The notes beneath the pieces are model-generated. The model saw only the letters and a list, made by a program, of their open reading frames with translations, was not told the DNA's origin and searched no databases. Both the position numbers and the translations under genes were made by a program. Positions 22,923-33,336 of a stretch of DNA of 64,000 nt are shown in pieces. Origin of the DNA: Nelumbo lutea (lineage: Eukaryota; Streptophyta; Magnoliopsida; Proteales; Nelumbonaceae); NCBI GenBank assembly GCA_022828595.1, contig JAKGHH010000005.1, forward strand, positions 30,144,193 to 30,208,192, read 5' to 3'. How positions within the stretch are numbered: position 1 is the stretch's first letter; each line of letters begins with the position of its first letter.

Positions 22923-25632
22923 CTTAATTGCACTATTACATTTTTCCCTTCCTTTTGTGTTTGTCAGGATCTCAAGACGGGGAAGAAGATTGGTGGGGGG
23001 CATGAGGTTGGTGGATTGTATTACCTTGACAGTGGTGGACCGTCAGTTGCACTTCAAATTTCGCTCACTCATCTACAATGGCATGGTCGATTGGGACATC
23101 CATCTCTAAAGGCATTCAAGATACTAGTTCTGTCTTTGAGTCATTTGTCGTCTTTATAGTGTGAGTCGTGTCAGTATGGAAAATATCGTTGGGTTCCCTT
23201 TAGTCCTAGAGTTGATAGTCGTATGTTAAGTCCTTTTGCTTTGGTTCATTCAGATGTTTGGGATCTGATTAAAATACAGTCTTATAATGGTTACAAGTAT
23301 TTTGTCACTTTTATTGATGATTGTTCAAGGATGACATGGATTTATTTAATGAAAGAAATGAGTGAATTATATTCCATTTTTCAAAAATTCCATTCTAAAA
23401 TGCGTACATAATTTTGTGTTCCAATCAAAGTTCTTCGTTCAGATAATAGTCGTGAATAATTTCTTATTTCCTTTCAATAGTATTTAGAACAGCATGACAT
23501 CATTCATCAAACTTCATGTGCATCCACTCCTTAGCTAAATGGGGTGGCTAAACTAAAGAACCGTCATCTCCTTGAAACTGCTCGATCTATTCTACATCAT
23601 ATGAGTGTTCCTAAACGATTTTGGAGTGATGTTGTACTTACTACTTGTTTCCTTATTAATCGGATGCCCTTCTTCATTCATCATGGTCGGTCTCCCTTTT
23701 CTATTTTGTTCCCCACCTTGTCTCCCTTTCCATTAACACCCCAATCTTTGGCTGTGTGTGCTTTGTTCACAATTTGAGTCCTGGGATAGACAAACTGGAT
23801 GCACGCTCTATTAAGTGTGTCTTTCTTGGCTACTCTCGAACCCAGAAAGGGTATAAGTGTTACAATCCTATTACTTGTAAGCGCTATGTCTGTCCTGATG
23901 TCACCTTTTTTGAGTCTGTCCCTTCTTCTCGGGACCTGAAGTATCGGTATCTCCACCTTTGCTTCCTCTTCCTCTTCCAGTCCGTGATCCCGTTTCGGTT
24001 GTTCCAATTAGGGCTGACCCTTCGCCTCCTCTAGTGCAAATCCCCACTGAACGACCATCGATCCGGCACATGTATACTCATTGACAGACACCATCTCCTT
24101 CTCCAGCTTCTACCTTTTTTGCAGATCCTGTTGTTGCTCCAGTCCCAGAACCTTCAGGACTTGATCTTCCCATTGCTTTACGGAAAGGTAAATGTGGTTG
24201 TACCCTTCATCCTATTTCCAGTTTTGTTTCAGTCTCTCGCCTTTCCGCTTCACATTGCCAGTTTGTTTCACTGTTGTCATATATTTCTATACCTAAGAAT
24301 GTCTAGGAGGCTCTTACCTCACCTAGGTGGCGGCAGGCAATGGAGGAGGGACTCTTTGCCCTTCAGCATACTCAAATGTGGGAGTTCACTACTCTTCCTA
24401 CCAATAAGCATGTTGTGGGTTGTAAATGGATGTATACTGTTAAATACTTGCCGGATGGTAGTGTGGAGCGTCTGAAAGCCAAACTTGTTGCTAAAGGTTA
24501 TTCATAGTTGTATGGGGTGGACTATAAGGAGACCTTCTCCCCAATGTCTAAGATTGGCTCTGTCCATGTCTTAATTTCCCTGTCAGTTATGTATGATTGG
24601 CCCTTGTTTCAACTTGACATTAAAAATGCCTTCCTTCATGGTGACCTTATGAAAGAGTTATATATGGAGCAACTACCTAGGTTTGTTGCTCAGGGGAAGG
24701 ATGGTAAGGTGTGCAGATTGAAAAGGGCAATTTATGGGTTGAAACAATCGCCTCGTGCTTGGTTTGGGAAGTTTAGTGAAGTGGTGAAGAATTTTGGAAT
24801 GAAACAATGTCAGGTTGACCACTCTATGTTCAATTATAATTCAAAAGTCAGAAAGATTTTATTAGTGTTCTATGTGGATGGTATTGTCATAACTGGCAAT
24901 GAAAAATTGGGGATTGAAAAACTAAAGGTCTTTCTGCAAAACCATTAGCAAACAAAAGACCTTGGGACGTTGAAGTATTTCTTGGGTATAGAAGTTGCCA
25001 GATCAAAAGAAGGTGTAAACCTGTGCCAAAGAAAATATGTTCTTGATCTGCTAGATGAAACAGGATTGTGGGATGCAGTTCTTAGAATTATAAGGTACCT
25101 GAATGGAGATCCAGGCCGTGGGTTATTGTACAAACTAGGAGGAAGACTTGAGGTAATTGGGTATACAGATGCAAATTGGATAGGCTTAGTGTTGGATAGA
25201 AGATCTACTACAGGTTATTGCACATTTCTTGGAGGAAATCTTTTGACATGGAAGAATAAGAAGCAGACGGTTGTGGCAAGGAGTAGTGTTGAAGCCGAAT
25301 ACAGAACCATGGCACACACTACATGTGAATTAGTATGGCTGAGGAATCTCCTACAAGAAATCAGGTTCTCCATGGACAAACCTATGAAATTGTACTGTGA
25401 CAATCAAGCTGCACTCCACATCTCATCTAACCCTATTTTTCATGAGAGAACAAAGCACATAGAGATTGATTGTCACTTTGTGAGGGAGAAGGTCCTTACT
25501 AGAGAGATAAGTACAGAACATGTGAGCTCAGGTGATCAATGGGCAGATTTGTTTACAAAAGGCTTAAGCTCAGGGAGAGTGAACTATATATGTAACAAGC
25601 TGGGATTATATGACATATATTCTCCAGCTTGA
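22921..25632 (+). pseudogene. Right-half pre-integrase to RNase H of chimera F
   Basis: Starts inside the E-family protease/pre-integrase linker (LNCTITFFPSF...). It reads through WHGRLGHPSL, integrase (VHSDVWD, FIDDCSRMTWIYLM), linker, RT and RNase H, ending LGLYDIYSPA. Several stops break the integrase (for example near 23156, 23409, 23457 and 23533). The RT active site reads YVDG at 24871-24882 instead of YVDD, losing a catalytic Asp. An internal deletion near 25075 joins DETGLW directly to DAVLRIIRYL, removing the TPMEPN to VSQFM block. The piece is therefore inactive on several counts. Confidence 0.9.
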
Positions 25633-25639
25633 GGGGGGG

Positions 25640-25901
25640 TGTTAGAGCTAGCTGAATAAGGGTAGATTAGTATTTTATTTCTGTTATGTGCTTATGTGGC
25701 AGTTTTAATAGAGACTTCCTATCCCATACTTAAGTGGGGGCAGTTTAGTCTTTGTACAACTAATTAGAGGCTAATCTACATTATGGTCGACTGATAGGGT
25801 TTAGCTATCAGATTCAACTGTTCTTCTTCCTTCTTCTTCTTCTTCTTCTTTCTCCCTTTCTCTCTACTGGTTCGAACTACCTAAACAAAACTGTCAAAAC
25901 A
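25640..25901 (+). repeat. 3' LTR of F (E-family type)
   Basis: Starts tgttagagctagctg after gaggggggg, and ends ...actgtcaaaaca at 25901, where LINE coding sequence begins. About 262 bp, related to the LTRs of E and A. The right-hand parent of F therefore inserted into the LINE. Confidence 0.8.
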
Positions 25902-26470
25902 GAGAGTAAGAGGTAAATTAAGACCGGAGTGAAAACCAGCAGAAGGCAATAAAGTGAAATTGAATTTTGATGGGAGATCCTTTGGATATCTAGGTCTTTC
26001 AAGAGTAGGAGTATTCAGAAATTTTGAAAGGAGGATACTGGGTATGTTCTCAGGACCGATTGGCACCGGAAAATCACTGAAGGCTGAACTTTTGGCATTA
26101 CTACAAGGCTTAAAGCTAGCCTAACAGTTAGGATACAGGCACACTGAGGTGGAAGGGGACTCAAAAGTAGTCATTTCCTGGGCAGCAAACAGCAGCCATA
26201 CCCCGTGGACGTTTAAACATGTGATTAGGGAAGTAGTGACGATTGCAAAGGAGGTTGAGGCTGAATTTAATTGGGCTCGAAGGAGTGCAAATGTGCTATC
26301 TGATTGTCTAGAAAAACAAGGGGCATTGAGACAGCAATTATTTTGGGCTGCACTGTAATGAGGGATAGAAAAGAGTGATTAAAGGGATCATCAGTCCCAT
26401 CACCAAGTTGTATAAACTGTTTACAATCTGAATTTTAAATAAAATACATGTTTACTAAAAAAAAAAAAAA
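25902..26470 (+). mobile_element. LINE 3' fragment: RNase H domain and poly(A)
   Basis: Plus-strand translation gives KPAEGNKVKLNFDGRSFG, then AELLALLQGLKLA, EVEGDSKVVISW and FNWARRSANVLSDCLEK: the RNase H domain (RVT_3 type) at the C-terminus of plant L1-type LINE proteins. A stop lies upstream (before KPAEG) and another within GLKLA-stop. The element ends in a run of A at 26457-26470 after a possible aataaa signal. The 5' side is cut by the LTR of F. It resembles the minus-strand LINE at 33337-35750. Confidence 0.8.
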
Positions 26471-26731
26471 CGTCCAGGCCCTTTTCTTTATCTTGTTAAA
26501 TCTTCAACACATTAATTTGCCACCAAAATTGATTAATGGTTTGTCTACAAACCCTCAGAAACTGTGAGGTACATATATTAAGGTCACCACTTGTGATTTT
26601 TTGATATATAAAGGCACATACTCAAATACTGGTATTTAGAAACTCCTCCACCGCCAATAATTTGCTTATGAATAAAACAAACAATATTGTGACAGTAAAA
26701 TGCATTTGCCATCATATGACATGAATAATAC

Positions 26732-26900
26732 CTTCCAGTTAAAAAGCCCTGCAGCAGAAAGATGGTCACACCTTTGGTACTTTTCTGTATGCTTTCCTGA
26801 ATCATGAACAGTATCAAGTTCTTCCAAGCTTTTCAGGAAGCTCATTGTATCTGAAAGACCATGAAGATCTCCATGAAGAATCTCAAAGTCTTTATTGCAT
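26732..26900 (-). CDS. ARA1: ARA1 exon: linker between the two domains (LHGLSDTMSFLKSLEELD)
   Basis: An exon of 169 bp. Acceptor ...gttgtgctag; the first base completes the Ser codon begun by the exon at 27014; donor GTATTA follows AACTGGAAG. The 56 codons read CNKDFEILHGDLHGLSDT...SLEELDTVHDS...AAGLFNWK, matching the family text around DFDILQGD, GLSDTCTFLKSL and GLFNWE that precedes the kinase domain. It ends in phase 0. In the family the next residues are EEIFVARAPGRLDVMGG; no such exon is visible before 12098. Frame open, no stop. Confidence 0.85.
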
Positions 26901-27013
26901 CTAGCACAACAAATGGAAAGATGTTGTCTACAGAAGCATAGATGTAAATCTTGAGAGGATAAAAATTCACCAATAATTTAAAAGAAAATAAATATTTAAA
27001 AAAAAAAACTCAC

Positions 27014-27186
27014 GACGTCGTAAGATTGTTTTTCTCCCTCATTTCAGTGTTTGACAATGTAGTGCATAGACCATGTTCATTTTCGTCAAGTGCATACCAG
27101 TCTGGAATGCAGATATCCCTACCAGAGGCTCTTTGTAGTTGATATCCAAGTATTATGGCATCACGTAATCTCCTTGCCCCACTAAA
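27014..27186 (-). CDS. ARA1: ARA1 exon: GARRLRDAIILGYQLQR block
   Basis: Donor GTGAGT follows CTTACGACGTC at 27014. The acceptor is either atgtag before TTTAGTGGGG (start 27186) or tttag before TGGGGC (start 27181); the first joins in phase 0. The text SGARRLRDAIILGYQLQRAS, GRDICIPDWYALDENEHG, then LTTS is close to the family's SGARRLRDAIILGYQLQRVP and GRDIAIPEWY. The exon leads into 26732-26900 with matching phase. The roughly 165 residues that should precede it (GWLCLVCGAS to the SDK end of the glycosyltransferase-like region) are not seen in the window. Confidence 0.87.
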
Positions 27187-27535
27187 CTACATTTGGACAA
27201 GTGAGTTGAAAACAAAAATATCAAAATCAGTAATAGTATATAGACATATTAGCAAAGGAGTCCAATCACATTAGTCTAGATCATAGTCTTGTGAGGTATG
27301 ATTGTGGGATTAACCCTAATCATATTCCAGCATAATGGCCTTCAATCAAATAAAATAAGAAACTATAAAGAGCTTTAAAATTTAATAAAAACCAAGGAGA
27401 AGAATAAAAATCAAAGCTACTTGCAAATGACGTAAAAATGGAGTATGAAATCAAAATTAATGATATTGAGCTAAATATTTCATTATGAACACTTGTATTC
27501 TATAGGACTATTGTATACTTTTGCATCTAGTCAAG
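27187..27535. other. ARA1 intron, nothing recognised
   Basis: AT-rich sequence up to the target duplication of element E. No frame, repeat or exon border that I can support. Confidence 0.5.
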
Positions 27536-27540
27536 AAAGG

Positions 27541-27806
27541 TGTTAGAGCTAGCCGAATAAGGGTAGATTAGTCATTTTATTTCTGTTAAGCTCGGTGCTT
27601 ATGTGGCAGTCTTAATAGTGACTTCCAGTCCCATACTTAAGTGGGGGCAATTTAGCCTTTGTACTACTAATTAGAGGCTAATCCATATTAAGGGTCGACT
27701 GATAGGGTTTATCCTATCATGTTTGACTGTTCTCTTCATCTTCTTCTTCTTCTTTTCTCCTGGTTCGAACAACTGTAGCTACAGAACAAACATTCCTCTT
27801 TTTTTC
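27541..27806 (+). repeat. 5' LTR of copia E, 3'-truncated
   Basis: Starts tgttagagctagccg and is alignable with the 3' LTR until acattcctctttt near 27806. It then diverges: the tail ctcagttcggctgaacaaca... of the 3' LTR is absent. Confidence 0.82.
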
Positions 27807-28084
27807 GTGTAGAGTGCTGTCACCATGGGTGTAACAGCTGTGGTGGTTGAGTAGGTGCAGTGGTGGTGGTCTGAACCCTCTAATGAGCAGTTTCAAGAGG
27901 GATTCCTTGTGGTTTTAAATCTGCATGTTAGCAGTACAGTGGTGGTTGAAGTGGCCGAATGTATGCTAAGGCCAGTACTTGGTGATTGCAAGTGTGCTTG
28001 TGTGGTAGCTAACGAACTGTAGTGCAGTGGTTGGAACTGTTTTTTTTTTGTGAGTGACGGGCAGAACCGACTTTGTAGACTGGA

Positions 28085-31000
28085 ATGGCTTTGATGGGAG
28101 ATCTGAGTGGTGACCAGAAATCGAGTGTCATGATTTCCTCTGATTTTTTAAATGTCCAAATGACCTCCATTAAACTTAATGGTGAGAACTATGTACCATG
28201 GGCCAAGTCAGTGGAAGTTTTTCTCAAGGCAAAGAGGAAAGTGAAGCATGTGACGGAAGATAAACACCCTGCTAACTCTTCAGGGTTTGATGACTGGGAA
28301 CAGGAAGATGCCCAAATCATGACATAATTATGGAACAATATGGAACCCAAAATAAGTGCCAACTTTATGTTCTTAGATATAGCTAAGGACATATAGGAAC
28401 ATGCCAAGAAGCTTTATTCTGGGCAGGATAATACTACAAGGGTATATCAGCTCTATTAGGAGTATTTCGATCTGCAGCAAGGGAAAAGAACCTCTGAAAT
28501 GAACTCAATGTCTATCATCCCCTCACTCCAGATGTTAAGGTTCAGCAACAATAGAGGGAACAACTAGAAGTCACTAGGTTCTTAGTGGGGTTGAAATCAG
28601 AATATGAACCAGTTAGGGCCCAAATATTAGGGGGCTCTACTCTTCCAACACTTGAGGAAGTGTTTGCACGACTTCGTAGGATTTCTTTGGGGCCTACAGA
28701 GACTCCCACATAGTCTAACAGATCAGCATTTGTGATAACCAGAGGAGGTGGACGTGGTACTAAAAGGGGAGGACATGCCTCCCGAGGAGGTCGTGGTGGT
28801 TCCGTATTTGGCCGTGGTGGTGGTCGTGACTCAGGGGGAGGCCGTGGTAAAGGAAAAAGTAACTCTACAAGGAAGTGTACCCATTGTGGCAGGGATGGAC
28901 ATTCGATGAATTTCTGTTATGATCTCCATGGCCCTCCTTCTACATGGGCCAATCATGCAGTAGCTGGTGGGGTTGATGTCAGTGATAACCAACAGGCAAA
29001 TCTAACTCCTTCCACATCTACATTTGTTTCTAGGAAGGAGATGGTGAGTGTACCGCGTGAAGAGTATGAACAGTTCCTCCAGACTACTTCACAACATACT
29101 ACTGCCACCCCTGCCCACTTAGGTATAGCTTGTCTGTCAACCAAACCCTCTCCCTGGATTATTGACTCTGGAGCCTCTGATCACATGACCGGGACTCGAG
29201 TTGTGTTCTCTTCCCTCTCTGAAACTTCCACATCTCAAACTATTACCCTTGCCGACGGTTCCTCTTCTCCCATCTGTGGTGTTGGTAATGTTGACACAAC
29301 TTCTCTTTCTTTATCATCTGTTCTATATGTCCCTAAGTTTCCATTCAATCTTATGTTTGTTAGTAAATTAACCAAGACTCTTAATTGCTCTATTACATTT
29401 TTCCCTTCCGTTTTTGTTTTTCAGGATCTCAAGATGGGGAAGAAGATTGGTGGGGGGGAATGAGGCTGGTGGATTGTATTACCTTGACGGTGGTGGATCG
29501 TCAGTTGCACTTCAAACTTCACTCACTCCTCTACAGCGGCATTGTCAACTAGGACATCTATCTCTCAAGGCACTCAAGATACTGGTCCCATCTTTGACTC
29601 ATTTGTTGTATTTACATTGTGAATCGTGTCAATGTGGGAAACATCGTCGTGTTTCCTTCAGTCCTAGAGTTGAGAGTCGTATGTTGAGTCCTTTAGCTTT
29701 GGTCCATTCAGATGTTTGGGGCCCGGTTAAAATAGAGTCTTATAATGCTTACAAGTATTTTGTCACTTTTATTGATGATTGTTCAAGGATGACATGGATT
29801 TATTTAATGAAAGAAAGGAGTGAATTATTTTCCATTTTTCAAAAATTCCATGCTGAAATACGTATACAATTTGGTGTTCCAATCAAAGTTCTTCGTTCAG
29901 ATAACAGTCATGAATACTTTCTTACATCCTATCAACAGTATTTAGAACAGCATGGCATCATTCATCAAACTTCATGTGCATCCACTCCTCAACAAAATGG
30001 GGTGGCCGAACGAAAGAATCGTCATCTCCTTGAAATTGCTCGATCTATTCTTCATCAAATGTGTTCCTAAATGATTTTGGAGTGATGTTGTACTTACTAC
30101 GTGTTTCCTTATTAACCGGATAACCTCCTTCATTCTTCATGGTCGGTCTCCCTTCTCTACCTTGTTCCCCACCTTGTCTCCCTTTCCATTAACACCTTGT
30201 ATCTTTGGTTGTGTGTGCTTTATTCACAATTTGAGTCCTAGAATAGACAAGCTGGATGCACGCACTATTAAGTGTGTCTTTTTTGGCTACTCTCGGACTC
30301 AGAAAGGGCACAATTGTTACAATCCCATTACTCGAAAGTGCTATGTCTGTCCCCTTCTTCTCGGGACCTGATGTATCCGTGTCTCCACCTTTGCTTCCTC
30401 TTCCTCTTCCAGTCAGTGGTACCATTCTGGGTGTTCCAGTTGGGGTTGACCCTTCACCTCCTCCTGTGCAGCTCCTTACTGAACGACCACCGATCCGGCA
30501 CGTGTATACTCATCGATAGACACCGGCTCCTCCTCCAGCTTCTACCTTGTCTGCGGATCCTGTTGTTGGTCCTGTCCCTGAACCTTAAGGACTTGATCTT
30601 CCCATTGCTTTAAAAAAAGGTAAGCGTAGTTGTACCCTCCATCCCCTTTCCAATTTTCTTTCAGTATGTCGCCTTTCTGCTTCACATCGCCAGTTTGTTT
30701 CACTATTGTCATCTATTTCTATACCTAAGAATGTTCGAGAGGCTCTTAGGTCACCTGGGTGGTAGCAGGCAATGGAGGAGGAACTCTCTGCCCTTCAACA
30801 TACTCACACGTGGGAGCTCACTACTCTTCCACCTGGTAAGCATGTTGTGGGTTGTAAATGGGTGTATATTGTTAAATACTTGCCAGATGGTAGTGTGGAG
30901 CGTCTGAAGGCCAGACTTGTTGCTAAAGGTTATTCACAGTTGTATGGAGTGGACTGTATGGAGACCTTCTCTCCAGTGGCTAAGATTGGCTCTGTCCGTG

Positions 31001-32260
31001 TCTTAATTTCCCTGGCAGTTATGTATGATTGACCCTTTTTTCAACTTGACATTAAAAATGCCTTCCTTCATGTGACCTTATGGAGGAGGTATATATGGAG
31101 TAACTACTTGGGTTTGTTGCTCAAGGGGAGGATGGTAAAGTGTGCAGACTGAAAAAGGCAATTTATGGGTTGAAACAATCACCTCATGCTTGGTTTGGGA
31201 AGTTTAGTGAAGTGGTGAAGAGCTTTGGAATGAAACAATGCCATGTTGACCACTCTGTGTTCAGCTATAATTCAGAAGCCGAAAAGATTTTATTAGTGGT
31301 CTATGTGTATGATATTGTCATAACTGGTAGTGACAAATTGGGGATCGATAAACTAAAGGTCTTTCAGCAAAATCATTTTCAAACAGAAGACCTTAGAACA
31401 TTGAAATATTTCTTGGGTATAGAAGTTGCTAGATCAAGACAAGGTGTAAACCTGTGCCAAAGAAAATATGTTCTTGGTCTGCTGGATGAAACAACACTGT
31501 TAGGTGCAAAACCGGCTAAAACTCCCATGGAACCAAATGCTAAGTTGAGCAGTGATACATGGGAAATATTTGATGATCCTGGAAGGTATAGATGGCTAGA
31601 GTGGGGAAACTGAACTATTTGACTATCATGAGACCAAACATCTCCTTTGCAGTTAGTGTGGTGAGCCAATTTATGCAGAACCCTTGGATACCTCACTCGG
31701 ATGCAGTTTTTAGAATTGTAAGGTACCTGAAGGGAGCTCCAGGCCGTGGGTTATTGTAAAAACCAGGAGGAAAACTTGAGGTAATTGGGTATACAAATGC
31801 AAATTGGGCAAGCTCTGTGTCTAATAGAAGATCTACTACAGGTTACTGCACATTTCTTAGAGGAAATCTTGTGACATGGAAGTGTAAGAAGCAGATGGTT
31901 GTGGCAAGGAGCAGTGCTGAAGCTGAACATAGAGCCATGGCACACACTACATGTGAATTAGTATGGCTAAGGAATCTCCTACAAGAAATCGGGTTCTCCA
32001 TGGATAGACCTATGAAATTGTACTTTGACAATCAAGCTGCACTCCACATCTCATCCAACCCTGTTTTTCATGAGAGAACAAAGCACATAGAGATTGATTG
32101 CCACTTTGTGAGGGAAAAGGTCCTTACTGGAGAGATAAGCACAGAACATGTGGGCTCAGGTGATCAGTGGGCAGATTTGTTTACAAAAGGCTTAAACTTA
32201 GGGAGAGTGAACTATATATGTAACAAGCTGGGATTATATGACATATATTCTCCAGCTTGA
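28085..32260 (+). pseudogene. Broken gag-pol polyprotein of copia E
   Basis: gag begins at 28085 (MALMGDLSGDQKSS, then MTSIKLNGENYVPWAKSVEVF) and has its first stop at 28327. Next are a glycine/arginine-rich basic stretch, zinc knuckle CTHCGRDGHSMNFC (about 28878-28918), protease WIIDSGASDHMTG (about 29155-29190), a frameshift near 29455, pre-integrase, integrase (SDNSHEYF, TPQQNGVAERKN, about 29900-30020), linker, RT and RNase H, ending GLYDIYSPA. The RT motif is YVYD at 31302-31313 instead of YVDD. Other lesions: frameshift near 30060, stops near 30588, 31032 and 31101, one-base loss near 31072, frameshift near 31600. RGG-like repeats before the zinc knuckle are typical of this copia lineage and suit RNA binding. 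Confidence 0.9.
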
Positions 32261-32267
32261 GAGGGAG

Positions 32268-32558
32268 TGTTAGAGCTAGCTGAATAAGGGTAGACTAATC
32301 ATTTTATTTCTGTTAAGTTATGTGCTTTCGTGGCAGTCTTAATAGTTACTTCCTGTCCCATACTTAAGTAGGGGCAGTTTAGTCTTTGTACTACTAATTA
32401 GAGGATAATCCATATTAAGGGTCGACTGATAGGGTTTATCCTATCATGTTTGACTGTTCTCTTCATCATCTTCTTCTTCTTCTTTTCTCCTGGTTCGAAC
32501 TACTGTAGCTACAGAACAAACATTCCTCTTTTCTCAGTTCGGCTGAACAACACAAACA
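32268..32558 (+). repeat. 3' LTR of copia E
   Basis: 291 bp, tgttagagctagctg... to ...caacacaaaca, preceded by the tract gagagggag and followed by aaagg. This copy defines the true LTR end of the family. Confidence 0.88.
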
Positions 32559-32563
32559 AAAGG

Positions 32564-33336
32564 AAATTGTGAAGTTGCTCTTACCTCAAAAACCAAAGAG
32601 ATAAAGGGTGGTTCAGATATTTAAACTGTGAAGCTGCCTAGGCGAGCACCTAGGAAATTCCTAGGCATTAGAATTTGAAAAATTAAAAAAACCAAGTTTT
32701 TCCTCATTCTTTAGTTTTATTTTTCTGAACAATTCAGAACGCATAGTAATTTGAAAAATAGCAATTTTATTTATTAATAACATTAAATTTCCTCTCAAAA
32801 CACAGCAAATCAACATATCTAATATACTAGTATTTCAATTATATTAACTTCAATACTTTCAAAAATTATACTAATGTAATAAGTATTTAATAGAGAAATT
32901 TCATGTCAATTTAGCAACTTAAGAAGGTTATAATTTTATAGAGTAAATATGTTTTAGGATTTCATTTTTTTTTTACAACATAAAGAAAGTTGTTTATGGG
33001 TAAAGAGAGGTTTAAGGGTATTTTATTTTATTTTTTCATTGTTAAAGATTTAAAGGTGTTTTTTTTTTTGTTAAGGGTTTAAGGGTATTTCAGTCATCAA
33101 ACATTTGATGATTTTACATAAGAGAACAACTGGCATTATAATATGCTTATATCCATGACATCAGCAGTTGTTAGATTTCTAATGGTAAAGTAACAGAAGG
33201 GATGTATGAGACCCTCTATCCCCAAAGGTCAGTCGAAGGTTTAATGGCAGGTCAAAGTTAAGAGGGAACTTTCAAGACCTTTTCTGAAATCACAGGGGAG
33301 GTTTAAGGGATTTACCCTAATTTTATATGATAATTT
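32564..33336. other. ARA1 intron, AT-rich
   Basis: No exon or coding remnant seen. It contains T-runs near 32967 and 33059 and two phrases of the type gtttaagggtatttt (about 33010 and 33086), suggestive of an old, unresolved repeat. Confidence 0.45.

Larger units (their letters stand above)
19514..25901 (+). mobile_element. Chimeric copia element F: left half of the B family, right half of the E family
   Basis: Left half: 5' LTR, primer site, leader, gag, protease and integrase of the B/D/K family. Right half, from 22921: end of protease through pre-integrase, integrase, RT, RNase H and 3' LTR of the A/E family. The two LTRs belong to different families (19514-19812 against 25640-25901) and the outer flanks tcatg and gagag do not match. 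Both facts argue that F was not inserted as one unit. It arose by deletion joining two separate insertions at a shared ct (22921-22922). The junction happens to keep the reading frame. Confidence 0.88.
27541..32558 (+). mobile_element. Ty1/copia retrotransposon E
   Basis: About 5.0 kb between matching 5-bp target duplications aaagg (27536-27540 and 32559-32563). The 5' LTR lacks the last 25 or so bases present in the 3' LTR, and no primer-binding site follows it, so a small deletion removed the LTR-leader junction. The LTRs differ by several substitutions and indels, so E is older than B. Same family as A and the right half of F. Confidence 0.88.
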
